Shown one piece after another: positions 17,537-31,496 of a DNA stretch of 64,000 bases (the stretch's first letter is position 1; every line of letters starts with the position of its first letter). A program made the translations under genes and the position numbers. The stretch comes from CAILZL01 sp963748005 (GTDB lineage Bacteria; Pseudomonadota; Gammaproteobacteria; Steroidobacterales; Steroidobacteraceae), in NCBI GenBank assembly GCA_963748005.1, contig CAVVHH010000002.1, forward strand, positions 806,001-870,000, read 5' to 3'. The notes below the pieces were generated by a model. That model worked only from the letters and a program-made list of their open reading frames with translations, did no database searches and had not been told where the DNA came from.

Positions 17537-19600
17537 TCAGCTTGCAACCTGCACCTCCGTCTCAGCAACCGGCACCTCGACGTGCACGATGGTGCCTTTA
17601 CCCACCGTGCTGTGTAAGCGCAACTCCGCATGCAGTATGCGGGCGCGCTCCGCGATGCTGGACAAACCGATGCCGTGCGCACTTCTGCGGACGCTGGAGT
17701 CGAAACCGATCCCGTCATCCGCAACGATCAACCGCACGCAGTTGATATCCCGTTCCAGCGTCACGCGACAGCGCCCGGCGCTGGCGTGTTTGAGCACGTT
17801 ATTCAGCGCCTCCTGAGCGATGCGATACAGGTGCGTGGCCGCCACGCCCTGTATCACGCCCTGCACATCTTCAAGGCGCCTTTCCATGACCAGATTGCCC
17901 GACTGGCCAATTTTGTCGATCAACGTATGCAGGGCGTCGGTCAGGCCCAGTTCTTTGATGTGCAACGGGCGCAGAATGTGCGCTACGGCGCGCACCTCGC
18001 TGATGACTTCGGTGGCCAGTGCCTCCAGGGACGCCACATGCAGCATGGCCTGCGGCGGCAGGTCATCGTGCTGCAACAACATCAGCGCATGATTCTTGAT
18101 CAGCGACAGATTCTGACCGACGCTGTCGTGCAGTTCGTTTGCCAGCCGTTGTCGCTCCTGTTCCTGCGCGAGCAACAGGTTCTGCGTGAGCTCCTCCCTG
18201 ACGTTCAATTCCGCCTGTCGTGCCTGCTCCAGGTTGGCTTCGGCGAGCTTCTTGTCGTGAATGTCACTGATCGAACCGGCCATGCGCACCGCTTCGCCCT
18301 GTTCGTTCCACACTGCCTGACCGCGTGCGCGAAACCATTTGTACCGATCATCGCGCGTGTGCAGCCGATACTCGACATCATACAGATCGCGATACAACAG
18401 GTGTCGCTGCAGGGCAAGTTCAGTGGGCCGTTTGTCGTCCGGATGAATCAGTTGCCAGAAGGTTGCCGGCGTGGCCGGAAACTCCTCGCGATCAGCCACA
18501 CCCAGCAGCTGCCTGAATCGCGGCGAGTAATACACCTGGTTCATTCTGATGTCCCACTCCCAGATGCCATCGTTGGTGCCGGCAACTGCCAGCTGAAAGC
18601 GCTGTTCACTGTGAGTAATGACGTCAAAGCGGCGCTGTAGCAGCACATACAAAGTGCTGGTCAGCAGCATCACGGCAATGGAAGCAATCGTCAGGGTCCA
18701 TATCGCACTGCCGCGCCGCTGCTGCCACGCCAGCAGCGAATCCTCAACGTTGCGACCTGACACCGCAAACACTGTGTAAGGCTCAACCCGGCGCAGCGCG
18801 AACTGCCGCGGCCTGCCGGAAAAGGGATCAGGCCCATCGAGCGTTACCGGATAAGGAGGCAATTGCTGGAATTTCCTGAATACTTCGACCTGTCGCATGT
18901 CCATTCCAGCAAAGCTGGCCCCGGGTGTGGTTGGCAGACGAATCAGCGCGATGCCATCAAGCCTGAGCAGCGCCACCGTACTGCGTTCAATGGGCAGGCT
19001 GCGAAACATCCGGTCCAGCGAATGGACGCTAAATAGCGCGCCGGCCCAGGCGGGCTCGCCACGAATACTGCCGGTGCGCTTGGCGATGGGAATCAGCACA
19101 TTGATGTCGCCCTGTTCGGTATTCAGGGGACTACCCACCCAGGTATCACCAGCAGTCGCCAGCAGCTGCGCTGTCCAGGGAGGCCGACCCGGCAGCTGTG
19201 CCCCGCTGTCCCGCCGCGCCATAACAAACATGGCTGGCGTGACGATAAACAAGGTGTTTACGTACTCACCACCGGTCAGCATGCGCGCCAGGACGCCAGA
19301 CATCTGAGCGGTGGAGAGGGGCGCCGACTGATCCAGAGCGCGCACTTCGTTGGCTCCCGCTGCGGCCGCACCCACGCCATCATTGATCATGGCTTCCAGA
19401 TGTCCGGCCAGGATTGTGGCTGTCATCGTGAGTTGGCCGCTGGAGGCTGCCAGTGTGCGCTCGCGATCATCGTGGATCTGCCACAGCCCATAACTCCAGC
19501 CCAATAGCAGGACCAGCAGTGTGTATACCAGCAAGCCACGCTTCAACAGCACCGGATTGCGCACATCGGCATGGGATGGCGAGCCGCTCTGTTTGCTCAC
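17537..19600 (-). CDS. Membrane-bound sensor kinase, HisKA_3 type, with PAS domain
   Basis: A 687-residue inner-membrane kinase. TM1 at about residues 22-42, a periplasmic double-Cache-like region at 45-295, TM2 at 298-322, a PAS domain with PAC tail at 330-455 (GTNDGIWEWDIRMNQVYYSP; AGSISDIHDKKLAE), then the HisKA_3 dimerisation domain with phospho-His at 491 (ANELHDSVGQNLSL) and a HATPase domain (VADDGIGFDSS, HGIGLSSIAERA). It is the cognate kinase of the NarL-type regulator just downstream. The large periplasmic region suggests a small-molecule ligand. Confidence 0.9.
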   Translation of the reverse strand: MSKQSGSPSHADVRNPVLLKRGLLVYTLLVLLLGWSYGLWQIHDDRERTLAASSGQLTMTATILAGHLEAMINDGVGAAAAGANEVRALDQSAPLSTAQMSGVLARMLTGGEYVNTLFIVTPAMFVMARRDSGAQLPGRPPWTAQLLATAGDTWVGSPLNTEQGDINVLIPIAKRTGSIRGEPAWAGALFSVHSLDRMFRSLPIERSTVALLRLDGIALIRLPTTPGASFAGMDMRQVEVFRKFQQLPPYPVTLDGPDPFSGRPRQFALRRVEPYTVFAVSGRNVEDSLLAWQQRRGSAIWTLTIASIAVMLLTSTLYVLLQRRFDVITHSEQRFQLAVAGTNDGIWEWDIRMNQVYYSPRFRQLLGVADREEFPATPATFWQLIHPDDKRPTELALQRHLLYRDLYDVEYRLHTRDDRYKWFRARGQAVWNEQGEAVRMAGSISDIHDKKLAEANLEQARQAELNVREELTQNLLLAQEQERQRLANELHDSVGQNLSLIKNHALMLLQHDDLPPQAMLHVASLEALATEVISEVRAVAHILRPLHIKELGLTDALHTLIDKIGQSGNLVMERRLEDVQGVIQGVAATHLYRIAQEALNNVLKHASAGRCRVTLERDINCVRLIVADDGIGFDSSVRRSAHGIGLSSIAERARILHAELRLHSTVGKGTIVHVEVPVAETEVQVAS

Positions 19601-19933
19601 GAAGAACCTCTGTCAATGCATGCCGGAGCCGCTTCGAGTCCATTGATGATGGCGTTCACTCCACTTCACCATGGGCCGGTGTTGTTATTCCCGCCAGAAA
19701 CAATGATTCACGGACTGTTCCTTGACGGAACGTGCAACCGAGGATGTTGCCGGCAATCTAGTCCTTCCCTGTTTGTTGTCAACACGGCCCTGTTCACCCA
19801 CGCCAATTGAAACGCTGGCGTACCCTCGGCTCGCGGCATACGCATTGCAGACAACCAGATCTGTAGATGCAGGTCCCCTTACATCATGCAAGCTGGCGCG
19901 GGTATGACAGACAAACGGTCAGTCAGCGCTTCT
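19601..19933. other. Intergenic stretch, no gene seen
   Basis: It lies between the PAS kinase start and the ABM gene stop, both on the minus strand, so it should hold the kinase promoter. Only short unconvincing frames and a small hairpin (GTTCC / GGAAC near 19711-19725) are visible. Confidence 0.5.
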
Positions 19934-20224
19934 TCACGCAAAGAACTCGTAGTGTTCAACTTCAGGCGTGCCGGCGAAGTACGGGCCAAGCAGCCGACGC
20001 CATTCCAGAAACAGGGTCGATTCACGAAAACCGATCATATGTTCGTCTCGGCTGCGCCATTTCACCAGCAACAGGTAGTGGTCGGCCACGTCCACCGAAC
20101 GCTGCATTTCGTGAGAAATGTAGCCACTTGCCTGGGCAATAACCTTGGCGGCATCGGCGAATGCGGCCTCAAACTTGGGTGAATCTCCGGTTTTGATCTT
20201 GAACGACGCAACTTCCAGAATCAT
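19934..20224 (-). CDS. Antibiotic biosynthesis monooxygenase (ABM) domain protein
   Basis: A 96-residue single-domain protein with a dimeric ferredoxin-like fold. Typical ABM features: ILEVASFKIKTG at the start, then a central ASGYISHEMQRS and VADHYLLLVKWRS, FRESTLFLEWRRL and the aromatic end VEHYEFFA. Family members oxidise quinones or small phenolics, or degrade heme, without cofactor; the substrate here is unknown. AGGAG lies 9 bases before the ATG. It follows yggX after 60 bases and may be the last gene of the mutY-yggX run. Confidence 0.78.
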   Translation of the reverse strand: MILEVASFKIKTGDSPKFEAAFADAAKVIAQASGYISHEMQRSVDVADHYLLLVKWRSRDEHMIGFRESTLFLEWRRLLGPYFAGTPEVEHYEFFA

Positions 20225-20284
20225 GCGTTGAGCTCCTATGGGTGATTGATGCTTACGAGGGTACGGGCCTGCAGGATTCAGGAC

Positions 20285-20554
20285 TTACACGGGCGGCACA
20301 TATTCACCAGGTTTGTCCGAACCGCCACCGAAAAAGAATTTCTCCATTTCAGTCACCAGGAACTTGCGGGCCTTGGGCTCAATGGGCGAGAGACGATATT
20401 CATTGATGAGCATGGTCTGGTGCTTGAGCCACAACGACCACGCTTCCTTCGACACGTTGTTGTAGATGCGTTGCCCCAGCTCACCCGGATAGGGAACATG
20501 CGCCAGCCCCTCGGCTTCGCGTTTCAAGTAAACACACTGTACGGTTCGCGTCAT
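20285..20554 (-). CDS. yggX: Fe(II)-trafficking / oxidative-damage protection protein YggX
   Basis: An 89-residue protein. The start TVQCVYLKREAEGLAHVPYP matches the YggX hallmark (Cys near residue 7, then a Pro-Tyr-Pro turn), followed by ELGQRIYNNVSKEAWSLWLK and QTMLINEYRLSPIEPKAR. YggX guards labile iron and FeS enzymes from oxidation in the cytoplasm. It starts 20 bases after mutY, whose own FeS cluster makes the pairing sensible; the mutY-yggX order is common in gammaproteobacteria. Confidence 0.95.
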   Translation of the reverse strand: MTRTVQCVYLKREAEGLAHVPYPGELGQRIYNNVSKEAWSLWLKHQTMLINEYRLSPIEPKARKFLVTEMEKFFFGGGSDKPGEYVPPV

Positions 20555-20573
20555 GGCACTCTCGTCAATTTAA

Positions 20574-21620
20574 TTACGACAACAACTTGAGAATATCAAA
20601 TACCGGTTTGGCCAGCCCGATGCGCGCCGGTTGCTGTGGGTCGTACCAACAGCCGTGGCGGGCATCCGCCACCGCATCTGCAAGCACGGCGTCTCGCAGC
20701 AAGGCAGGACGCAGACGCAGGTCGAAATGCGTAAATGCGTGATCGATGATCGGCAGCATTGCCGGCAACGCAGCGGAATGCAGATTCGTCGCGATCCATT
20801 CAGATAACCCGGCCTCGCTGTCAAATTGCGGACATACCCATAAACCACCCCAGATGCCCGCGGGCGGCCGCTGCTCCAGCCACACTGCACCCTGTGCATT
20901 CAAAGCCACCATAACAAAGGCTTCGCGCTGCGGTCGCCGGGCGCTGGGTTTTGCCACAGGCAGCTGTGTCTGCAGATTGAGCACAAAGGCCTGACAGTGC
21001 TTCTGCACCGGACACTCGCTGCAACGCGGCCTGCTGCGCGTACACACGGTGGCACCCAGATCCATGATGGCCTGTGTATAGTCGGCGATTCGCTGCTGCG
21101 GCGTACACGCTTCGGCCAACGACCACAGCTGCGCTTCGATGGCCTTGTCACCGGGATACCCCCGGATGGCGAAGCAGCGAGCCAGCACGCGTTTGACGTT
21201 GCCATCGAGAATCGCGTGTCGCTGCTCAAGTGACAGCGCCAGAATGGCGCTGGCCGTGGAGCGACCAATGCCCGGCAGCGCCTGCATGCCCGCATGTGTC
21301 AGCGGAAATTCACCGCCCAGCTCCTGCGCCACCATTTTCGCGGCACGATGCAGATTGCGGGCGCGTGCGTAGTAACCCAGGCCGGTCCACAAATGCAGCA
21401 CTTCATCGAGTGACGCCGTCGCCAGGGCCTGCACGTCGGGAAACCGCTGCATGAACCGCTGGTAGTACGGAATCACCGTGGCCACCTGGGTCTGCTGCAA
21501 CATGATTTCCGAGACCCAGACGCGATACGCACTGCGTTGCTGTTGCCAGGGCAAGTGCTTGCGTCCGGCGCGATCAAACCAGCGCAACAGCGCCGGCGCA
21601 AAGTCACGGGTGATCCTCAT
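20574..21620 (-). CDS. mutY: A/G-specific adenine DNA glycosylase MutY
   Basis: A 348-residue base-excision repair enzyme removing adenine opposite 8-oxoguanine. N-terminal HLPWQQQRSAYRVWVSEIMLQQTQV contains the catalytic Glu region, the helix-hairpin-helix is LPGIGRSTASAILALS, and the Asp nucleophile helper follows at LDGNVKRVLAR. The 4Fe-4S site reads C-x6-C-x2-C-x5-C (CTRSRPRCSECPVQKHC, about residues 195-211). The C-terminal NUDIX-like domain (from about 230, VALNAQGAVWLEQRPP) recognises 8-oxoG. Its start overlaps the SRPBCC gene's stop by 4 bases, so they are co-translated. Confidence 0.96.
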   Translation of the reverse strand: MRITRDFAPALLRWFDRAGRKHLPWQQQRSAYRVWVSEIMLQQTQVATVIPYYQRFMQRFPDVQALATASLDEVLHLWTGLGYYARARNLHRAAKMVAQELGGEFPLTHAGMQALPGIGRSTASAILALSLEQRHAILDGNVKRVLARCFAIRGYPGDKAIEAQLWSLAEACTPQQRIADYTQAIMDLGATVCTRSRPRCSECPVQKHCQAFVLNLQTQLPVAKPSARRPQREAFVMVALNAQGAVWLEQRPPAGIWGGLWVCPQFDSEAGLSEWIATNLHSAALPAMLPIIDHAFTHFDLRLRPALLRDAVLADAVADARHGCWYDPQQPARIGLAKPVFDILKLLS

Positions 21621-22198
21621 GCGGCCGGCTCTTGCATTGCACGCTGTTCAATGTTCGTGAACAGGCTGACCGTCGCGTCGCGCAGGCTGCGCAACATCAG
21701 TGAGCGCCCCACCAGTGCCGGCACCCAGAACTTGGGCACAATCTCGGTGACATAGATGACTTGTGTAGTGCCGTTGAGCTCGCGTAACTGCGTATGCGTC
21801 TGGCCGCGCTCGGCATCGCTGCGTTCGGCAATGACTGTCGCCAATAACTCATTTGGTTTTTCTTCCACCTGTTCCACACGTTCCACTTTCCGGCACAGGA
21901 AGGCAAAGCAGACATTGATGCGGGTCAACAGCTCCAGCTCATGCGGACTTGAGCGCGACAGTACCTGCGCCATCAGAATGCGTGCATCGAGTTGCGGATA
22001 GCTGGCGTAGTCGCGCAATACCGCCTCCACTCGATCAACCGGCGCCATCAATGTCGCGGTCATGGTGAGCTGATACGCGCCCGCGTAAAACCGGGTTTGT
22101 ATCGCATCAACCTGAAATGCCTGACTGCATGGCATGTATCCCGCGGTCACGACCACCAACCAGGCGCAGTGCCCATACCAGTATTGTTTCTGTGTCAT
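21617..22198 (-). CDS. SRPBCC-fold (START/polyketide cyclase-like) secreted protein
   Basis: A 193-residue protein with an N-terminal hydrophobic signal-like segment (about residues 10-28, CAWLVVVTAGYMPCSQAF). The rest reads as a SRPBCC helix-grip domain (LMAPVDRVEAVLRDYASYPQL, VEEKPNELLATVIAERSD, TTQVIYVTEIVPKFWVP). This fold binds hydrophobic ligands; no ligand is known. It overlaps both neighbours by four bases (ATGA), so the order asmA-like, SRPBCC, mutY, yggX is one tight operon. Confidence 0.72.
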   Translation of the reverse strand: MTQKQYWYGHCAWLVVVTAGYMPCSQAFQVDAIQTRFYAGAYQLTMTATLMAPVDRVEAVLRDYASYPQLDARILMAQVLSRSSPHELELLTRINVCFAFLCRKVERVEQVEEKPNELLATVIAERSDAERGQTHTQLRELNGTTQVIYVTEIVPKFWVPALVGRSLMLRSLRDATVSLFTNIEQRAMQEPAA

Positions 22199-23556
22199 GA
22201 CCCGTCCAGTGTAATCGTCAGCTGCTGCGCCCGGATCGCCTGCCAGTGCACACGATCAATGTGCAACAAACCCCGGGCATGCAGGCTGAGTAACCACTCA
22301 ATCGGCACTGGTTCAAAGGCAGGTTGATCGCGGCCAGCAGGCGGCGTTACCGGCAGATAGCGATCCAGATCTACCTGATCGGCATGCAAGTCAAATGCGT
22401 AGTGGAAGGCGTCTCCAGTGCGCTGCATACGGACCTCACCAGTAAAGTGGCTTTGATCCAGCAACAACTCCGGCACCCGCACGCGCAGATCCTGCATGCT
22501 GCCGGTCACCTGCCATTGTGCCGATAGCTGCTGCAGGGCGTTTGCATCGCGTGTCGCCGGCATTTCGACGCCCAAGCCCTGTAACCATTGTCGCAGGCCC
22601 GCCACCTTGAACTGCAGGGTGGTAACCAGTTGCGGCGTGGTGTCGAGTTGCGTGAGCTGCACCTGATCGGTGACCAATTGCGCATCGCCGACAGCGACCT
22701 GCAGCGCGTTCAGCTGCTGCTGTTGCGCGACCTGCCACACAGCGTGCCGCAATCGCAACGTAACAGGCAGGGCATTGATCGTCCCTGCACCGGACAGCAC
22801 ACCGGTTGCGGTCATCTGTGCCGCGAACTGCAGGTTATCCACCTGCCAGCGTTGCAACGCTGCGTCGGCCTGCACCTGTACGACAAGCGTGAAAGGCAGA
22901 TCCATGGATTGGCTGAACAGATTGCTATCGACCACGCGGTTGTCGGCACGAGCTTGAGTACTGGCATGTGCCTTGAGCGTGACACCGATGGGCCGGTCGA
23001 ATGCCATCCCGCTGGTTTGCAGTGAGACAACGCGCAGCGTGGTCAACCGTCTTGTGGCTGCGTCGTCTAAGGAGATCTCGGCATCATCTACCTGCAGCCC
23101 ATCCAGACTCATGAATTTGAAACGACCGGGGGGCCGATCCTCGGTCAGCAGCTGCAGCAGGTCCTGCCAATTGTTGCGGCCCTCTGCAGTACGCTGCAGT
23201 CGTACTCGCAAGCCACGCAGCTGCACCGCACCAAATTCCAGTCGGCCCTGCACCAGCGGCCACAGCCGAACACTCAGGCTGGCCTGCTGCCATTCGGCAA
23301 AAGGCAATGTGGCGTCGCGGGTTCCGGGCGCTCCACCCAGCCGGGTATGCGGTAGCGTCACCGTCAGCAGCGGCCACACCTGCCAACCCAGCTCACCCTC
23401 AAGTGTGAAGCTTCGCCCGGTTTGTTCACTTATCCACGCCTCGAACTCGTCCCGGCGCGCATTCGGGTTAAAGAACACCAGCGCCAGCACGATACAGAGC
23501 ACAGACAACCCGAGCACTGCGGCCAGCCAGCGTCCGGCGATGATCAGAACACGCAC
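22195..23556 (-). CDS. AsmA-family protein, apparently lacking the C-terminal part
   Basis: I place the start at GTG 23556, which has GGGAGA 5 bases before it and begins VRVLIIAGRWLAAVLGLSV, the usual AsmA first membrane helix; ATG 23619 or 23649 would add about 20-30 extra residues. AsmA proteins span the envelope and carry phospholipids towards the outer membrane. The N-terminal block FNPNARRDEFEAWISEQTGR then SFTLEGELGWQ is clear. The frame stops at LTITLDGS, at the point where most AsmA proteins go on (about 150-200 residues more). The stop overlaps the next gene as in a normal operon, so the short form may be real. Confidence 0.75.
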   Translation of the reverse strand: MRVLIIAGRWLAAVLGLSVLCIVLALVFFNPNARRDEFEAWISEQTGRSFTLEGELGWQVWPLLTVTLPHTRLGGAPGTRDATLPFAEWQQASLSVRLWPLVQGRLEFGAVQLRGLRVRLQRTAEGRNNWQDLLQLLTEDRPPGRFKFMSLDGLQVDDAEISLDDAATRRLTTLRVVSLQTSGMAFDRPIGVTLKAHASTQARADNRVVDSNLFSQSMDLPFTLVVQVQADAALQRWQVDNLQFAAQMTATGVLSGAGTINALPVTLRLRHAVWQVAQQQQLNALQVAVGDAQLVTDQVQLTQLDTTPQLVTTLQFKVAGLRQWLQGLGVEMPATRDANALQQLSAQWQVTGSMQDLRVRVPELLLDQSHFTGEVRMQRTGDAFHYAFDLHADQVDLDRYLPVTPPAGRDQPAFEPVPIEWLLSLHARGLLHIDRVHWQAIRAQQLTITLDGS

Positions 23557-23640
23557 TAGGTCTCCCGCGAAATGGCTGGAGTGGAATTGTAGCCAGATGC
23601 GTTGCTGAGCGTCGGCCATAGCAGTCAGCAGCGCTCGGCC

Positions 23641-28077
<4,437 letters not shown>

Positions 28078-28088
28078 GGCCATCCGCC

Positions 28089-28186
28089 GGCTATGCAGCC
28101 GTGACCAGTTGTACCGTCACCTGATTGCGCCCGCCGTATTTGCTGGCACAAACCCCGGTATCTGAAGCCACAATCGCCTCTCGAGC
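28089..28186 (-). pseudogene. GGDEF-domain 3' remnant
   Basis: On the minus strand the frame reads EAIVASDTGVCASKYGG then RNQVTVQLVTAA and a stop. The SKYGGRNQV segment is the classic C-terminal end of a diguanylate cyclase domain. Only about 30 codons remain; upstream (rightward) the sequence runs into unrelated DNA by 28187. The matching full-length end is at 63841-64000. Confidence 0.75.
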
Positions 28187-28224
28187 CCTACGCCAGCGCC
28201 CAGCGGAGTAAGGATTCACAGCAG

Positions 28225-30081
28225 CTAGCGCTTCTTGCCAAAGAATATATAGGTTCCCCGATTGGTCGCGGTCAGGATGTCAGCCAGGCCGTCGCCATTG
28301 ATGTCCCCGGCGAACAGGGTATTTCCCGCCCCGGACTGATTGTGAACCAGCTCGGGAACAAACTCGGCGCCGCCCGGTGCCTTGGCATTGCGCACGACGC
28401 GATACACATACAGCACCGCCTCACTGTACGGATCAGGATCACCGAAAGTATCGAGGTGAGACCAGGCGCGCTTGCCGACCACAAAATCCTTGATGCCGTC
28501 GCCATTCATATCGGCGAAGGTAGTGCCGTGAGGCTGCGAAAACACCACACCGCCTGCGTTATCGTTGCGGTTCGGTCCGGTCATGATGTCATGGCGGACG
28601 AAACCAACATTGCCGTTCGCATCACGGGTTTGCGCGTGCCAGACAAGACCGTAGCCGTGGGCCTGCACTGAACTGACGACATCATTCAGCCCATCGCCAT
28701 TCACATCGTAGATGCCGATTTCGGCGCCGTTGCCAAAAACGTAATCGTGCCGTTTCCATTCACCGTCCGCATTGGCAGGCTGCTCCCACCAGGTCGCCGC
28801 TTCGACGATATCCATGCGCTTGTCGCCGTTGATATCGCCAACGCCGATACCGTGCCCGGTTCCCCAGGGCCCCTTCGGCGAAACATTGTGTTCGGTCCAG
28901 GGTGCGGTCGCATCTGCTGGATTGAACGTGGCGTAACGCAAGGTATCGTCGCCGGTATAAACCAGCTCGGGACGACCATCGCCATTGACATCTGCGAGCA
29001 CGGCAATTTCCTTGCGCACACTGGGCACGACGACGTAGCTGTCCCAGCGACGCGCTTCGTTGCGCGGATTGACCAGCAATTTGGCGGGTGAGCGGATGGC
29101 ACCAATGATCAGCACATCGACCCAACCGTCACCGGTGAAGTCGTACGCAAACTGCATCATCGACTCATCCGGGTAATGGGTCGAAAGATCCACCGTCGCA
29201 GAGGGAAATATCTCGCGATGCTCAGTGAACTTCGGTCCGAAATAGACATGTGGCCCGGAGACAATGTCGGTCACGCCGTCCTTGTTGAAATCGGCCGCGA
29301 CTGCGGACCAGCTGTAGTACTTGTCGCTGATCTTCTGCATGCGGAATTTGTCGGAGACTCGCTCAGGCGATTCAGTTCGCTGCGCGAGATCCGCCACGCT
29401 GACTTCGCGGAAACGCGTGCCGGCGGCGGCTTTTACCGCGATGGGGCCATAGCCGGCCGATTTATCATCGGTGGCGCTCATCGGCAGCTGGGTGTCATTA
29501 ACCCACACACGCATGATGTCGGCGTCGAGCGCAATTTGTACACGATTCCAGTCACCAGTCTTGAGTGACGGAGCCGCGCCCCCTTGACCACCTGGGCCGC
29601 CCGGACCACCAGGACCACCACCGGCTCCGCCTGCACCGGCGGGTGCAGCAGCGGGCGCGAAGCGGATCTGGCCGCGCACCTGGCGTAACGGTTCGCGGCC
29701 CGTTTCACGACCTTGTGCGTCGAGGGTGATGCGGTAAGTAGCGATGTCCCGCTCGGCGAGCGAAACGTAGATGCCCTGCCAGCCGGTGGCGGTTTTGGTA
29801 GCGCGTAACATCACACCGGTGGAGCACGCACTGGTGCAGTAGAAGCTCGAGAAGAAGCCGGTGTCCTGCAATTTACGATCTGAAAACAGCCAGCCGGAGG
29901 CAGCGGAGGTCACCTCACCGTTCGCGGCCGTCCAGTTGGGACCACCGAGGGATTGCCAGCCCGCCAGACTCGAGCCCTGCAGCACATAGTCCGGCTTGAA
30001 TTGCTGCACGCCCTGAGCCGAAGTGGCGCCAACGGTAAAGGCCAACAAAAAAGCAATTTTCGATGCGTGGGTGGAAAACAT
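28225..30081 (-). CDS. Secreted FG-GAP/VCBS repeat protein with DUF1080-like domain
   Basis: A 618-residue secreted protein: signal peptide at about 1-24 (IAFLLAFTVGATSAQG), then a DUF1080-like (3-keto-glycoside hydrolase/lectin type) jelly-roll at about 30-215 (GSSLAGWQSLGGPNW, SLKTGDWNRVQIALDADIMRVWVN), broken by a Gly/Pro-rich loop GGAGGGPGGPGGPGGQGG. From about 235 follow FG-GAP repeats with calcium-type loops (ADFNKDGVTDI, ADVNGDGRPEL, GDINGDKRMDI, YDVNGDGLNDV, ADMNGDGIKDF, GDINGDGLADI), forming a beta-propeller. It closely resembles the protein at 54034-56004 in domain order. A role in binding or cleaving oxidised glycosides in the periplasm is inference. Confidence 0.82.
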   Translation of the reverse strand: MFSTHASKIAFLLAFTVGATSAQGVQQFKPDYVLQGSSLAGWQSLGGPNWTAANGEVTSAASGWLFSDRKLQDTGFFSSFYCTSACSTGVMLRATKTATGWQGIYVSLAERDIATYRITLDAQGRETGREPLRQVRGQIRFAPAAAPAGAGGAGGGPGGPGGPGGQGGAAPSLKTGDWNRVQIALDADIMRVWVNDTQLPMSATDDKSAGYGPIAVKAAAGTRFREVSVADLAQRTESPERVSDKFRMQKISDKYYSWSAVAADFNKDGVTDIVSGPHVYFGPKFTEHREIFPSATVDLSTHYPDESMMQFAYDFTGDGWVDVLIIGAIRSPAKLLVNPRNEARRWDSYVVVPSVRKEIAVLADVNGDGRPELVYTGDDTLRYATFNPADATAPWTEHNVSPKGPWGTGHGIGVGDINGDKRMDIVEAATWWEQPANADGEWKRHDYVFGNGAEIGIYDVNGDGLNDVVSSVQAHGYGLVWHAQTRDANGNVGFVRHDIMTGPNRNDNAGGVVFSQPHGTTFADMNGDGIKDFVVGKRAWSHLDTFGDPDPYSEAVLYVYRVVRNAKAPGGAEFVPELVHNQSGAGNTLFAGDINGDGLADILTATNRGTYIFFGKKR

Positions 30082-30313
30082 GTTCGCCCCTCTATTTGAA
30101 AATTATTCTGACTATAGTTCTCTGTGGCGAATCGTCGGTTATGGCCACATGCCAGCCAGTCAACCCACACACGCGAGTCAGAACCCCATGCGCTCATCGG
30201 CAGCCATTTTTTTGCCGCACTGAGAGGACATCGGGTATCATTTGTTTCAAGCATCTACAATACCGAAAAATTCATTCCATAGACAATCAAATTTCCCTCG
30301 AAATCAACGCGCC

Positions 30314-31459
30314 ATGAAAAAGAAACCCATCAAGATTGCGATCCTGGGCACTGGATTCATGGGCAGAGTTCATCTGGAAGCCATCCGTCGGCTCGGGTAC
30401 GTGGAGGCGACCACCATTGTCGCCAGCAGCCAGGACAAGGCGCAGCAATTCGCCGATGAGTGGGGCGTTCCGAACGCCACCGCCGACTACCACACCGTGC
30501 TGTCCGACCCGCAGATTCAGGTGGTGCATGTGTGCGCCCCCAATGAATTGCACTTCCGGATGGTCACCGACTCGCTGAACGCGGGCAAACACGTGGTCTG
30601 CGAGAAACCGCTGGCCAACACCCTCGAGGAAGGCGAAACCCTGGTCAGACACGCTGCGACCACCGGACTCGCCAATTGCTGCTTCTTCAACATCCGCTCC
30701 TATCCGCATGTGCGCCATATGCGTTCACTGGTGCAGCAGGGCAAACTCGGCGAGCTGTGGGCTCTTCAGGGCACCTACTCCCAGGACTGGCTGTTCCATG
30801 ACACCGACTGGAACTGGCGCATCGAATCCGGCGCGTCGCGCTCCTTTGCCGACATCGGTTCGCACTGGTGCGACCTCGCAGAATTCATCACCGGCCGCCG
30901 CATTGCCTCCGTATGCGCAGACCTGCACACGGTGCACACCACCCGCAAAAAACCGAAAGGTAGCATCGAGACTTTTGCCGGCAAGACGCAGAAGCAGCAG
31001 GACTACACCGAAGTCCCCATCACCTCCGAAGACTTTGCCAGCCTGATTTTCCGCATGGATAACGGCGCGCATGGCGCCATGACCGTCAGCCAGATTTCAG
31101 CCGGCCGCAAGAATCGCGTGTTCATCGAACTGTTCGGCTCCAAGTGCGGCATGGCCTGGAACGCCGAGCAGCCCGATCAGTTGTGGATTGGCGAACGCGA
31201 TGAACCCAACCGCATCGTCGTCAAGGATCCCGCCATGATGGACCCATCCATCCGCGAATTCGCCGACCAGCCGGGCGGACACAGCGAGGGTTTCGACGAC
31301 ACCTTCAAGCAGACCGCCCGCCAGTTCTACAAGACTGTGCAGGACCGCGCGGCGCCGGTGAACTATCCGACCTTTGCCGACGGTCTGCGGCAGATGAAGG
31401 TACTGGATGCGGTACTTGAAAGCTCGCGCAGCCGTGCCTGGGTCGACGTAAAGGCCTGA
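30314..31459 (+). CDS. Gfo/Idh/MocA-family oxidoreductase
   Basis: A 381-residue NAD(P)-dependent dehydrogenase of sugars, inositols or glycosides. The Rossmann motif ILGTGFMGRVHLEAI is at residues 10-24; EKPLANTLEEGE (about residue 100) contains the family's conserved Lys-Pro pair. C-terminal alpha/beta domain with SFADIGSHWCDLAEFITG, the region that supplies the catalytic His. First gene of a four-gene run (30314-33804) reading away from the FG-GAP gene; the 232-base space between them would hold divergent promoters. Inositol dehydrogenase (IolG) or glycoside 3-dehydrogenase activity are both possible. Confidence 0.88.
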   Translation: MKKKPIKIAILGTGFMGRVHLEAIRRLGYVEATTIVASSQDKAQQFADEWGVPNATADYHTVLSDPQIQVVHVCAPNELHFRMVTDSLNAGKHVVCEKPLANTLEEGETLVRHAATTGLANCCFFNIRSYPHVRHMRSLVQQGKLGELWALQGTYSQDWLFHDTDWNWRIESGASRSFADIGSHWCDLAEFITGRRIASVCADLHTVHTTRKKPKGSIETFAGKTQKQQDYTEVPITSEDFASLIFRMDNGAHGAMTVSQISAGRKNRVFIELFGSKCGMAWNAEQPDQLWIGERDEPNRIVVKDPAMMDPSIREFADQPGGHSEGFDDTFKQTARQFYKTVQDRAAPVNYPTFADGLRQMKVLDAVLESSRSRAWVDVKA

Positions 31460-31496
31460 GGCCGATAACACACAGATTGAGCGGGGGAAAATCCAG

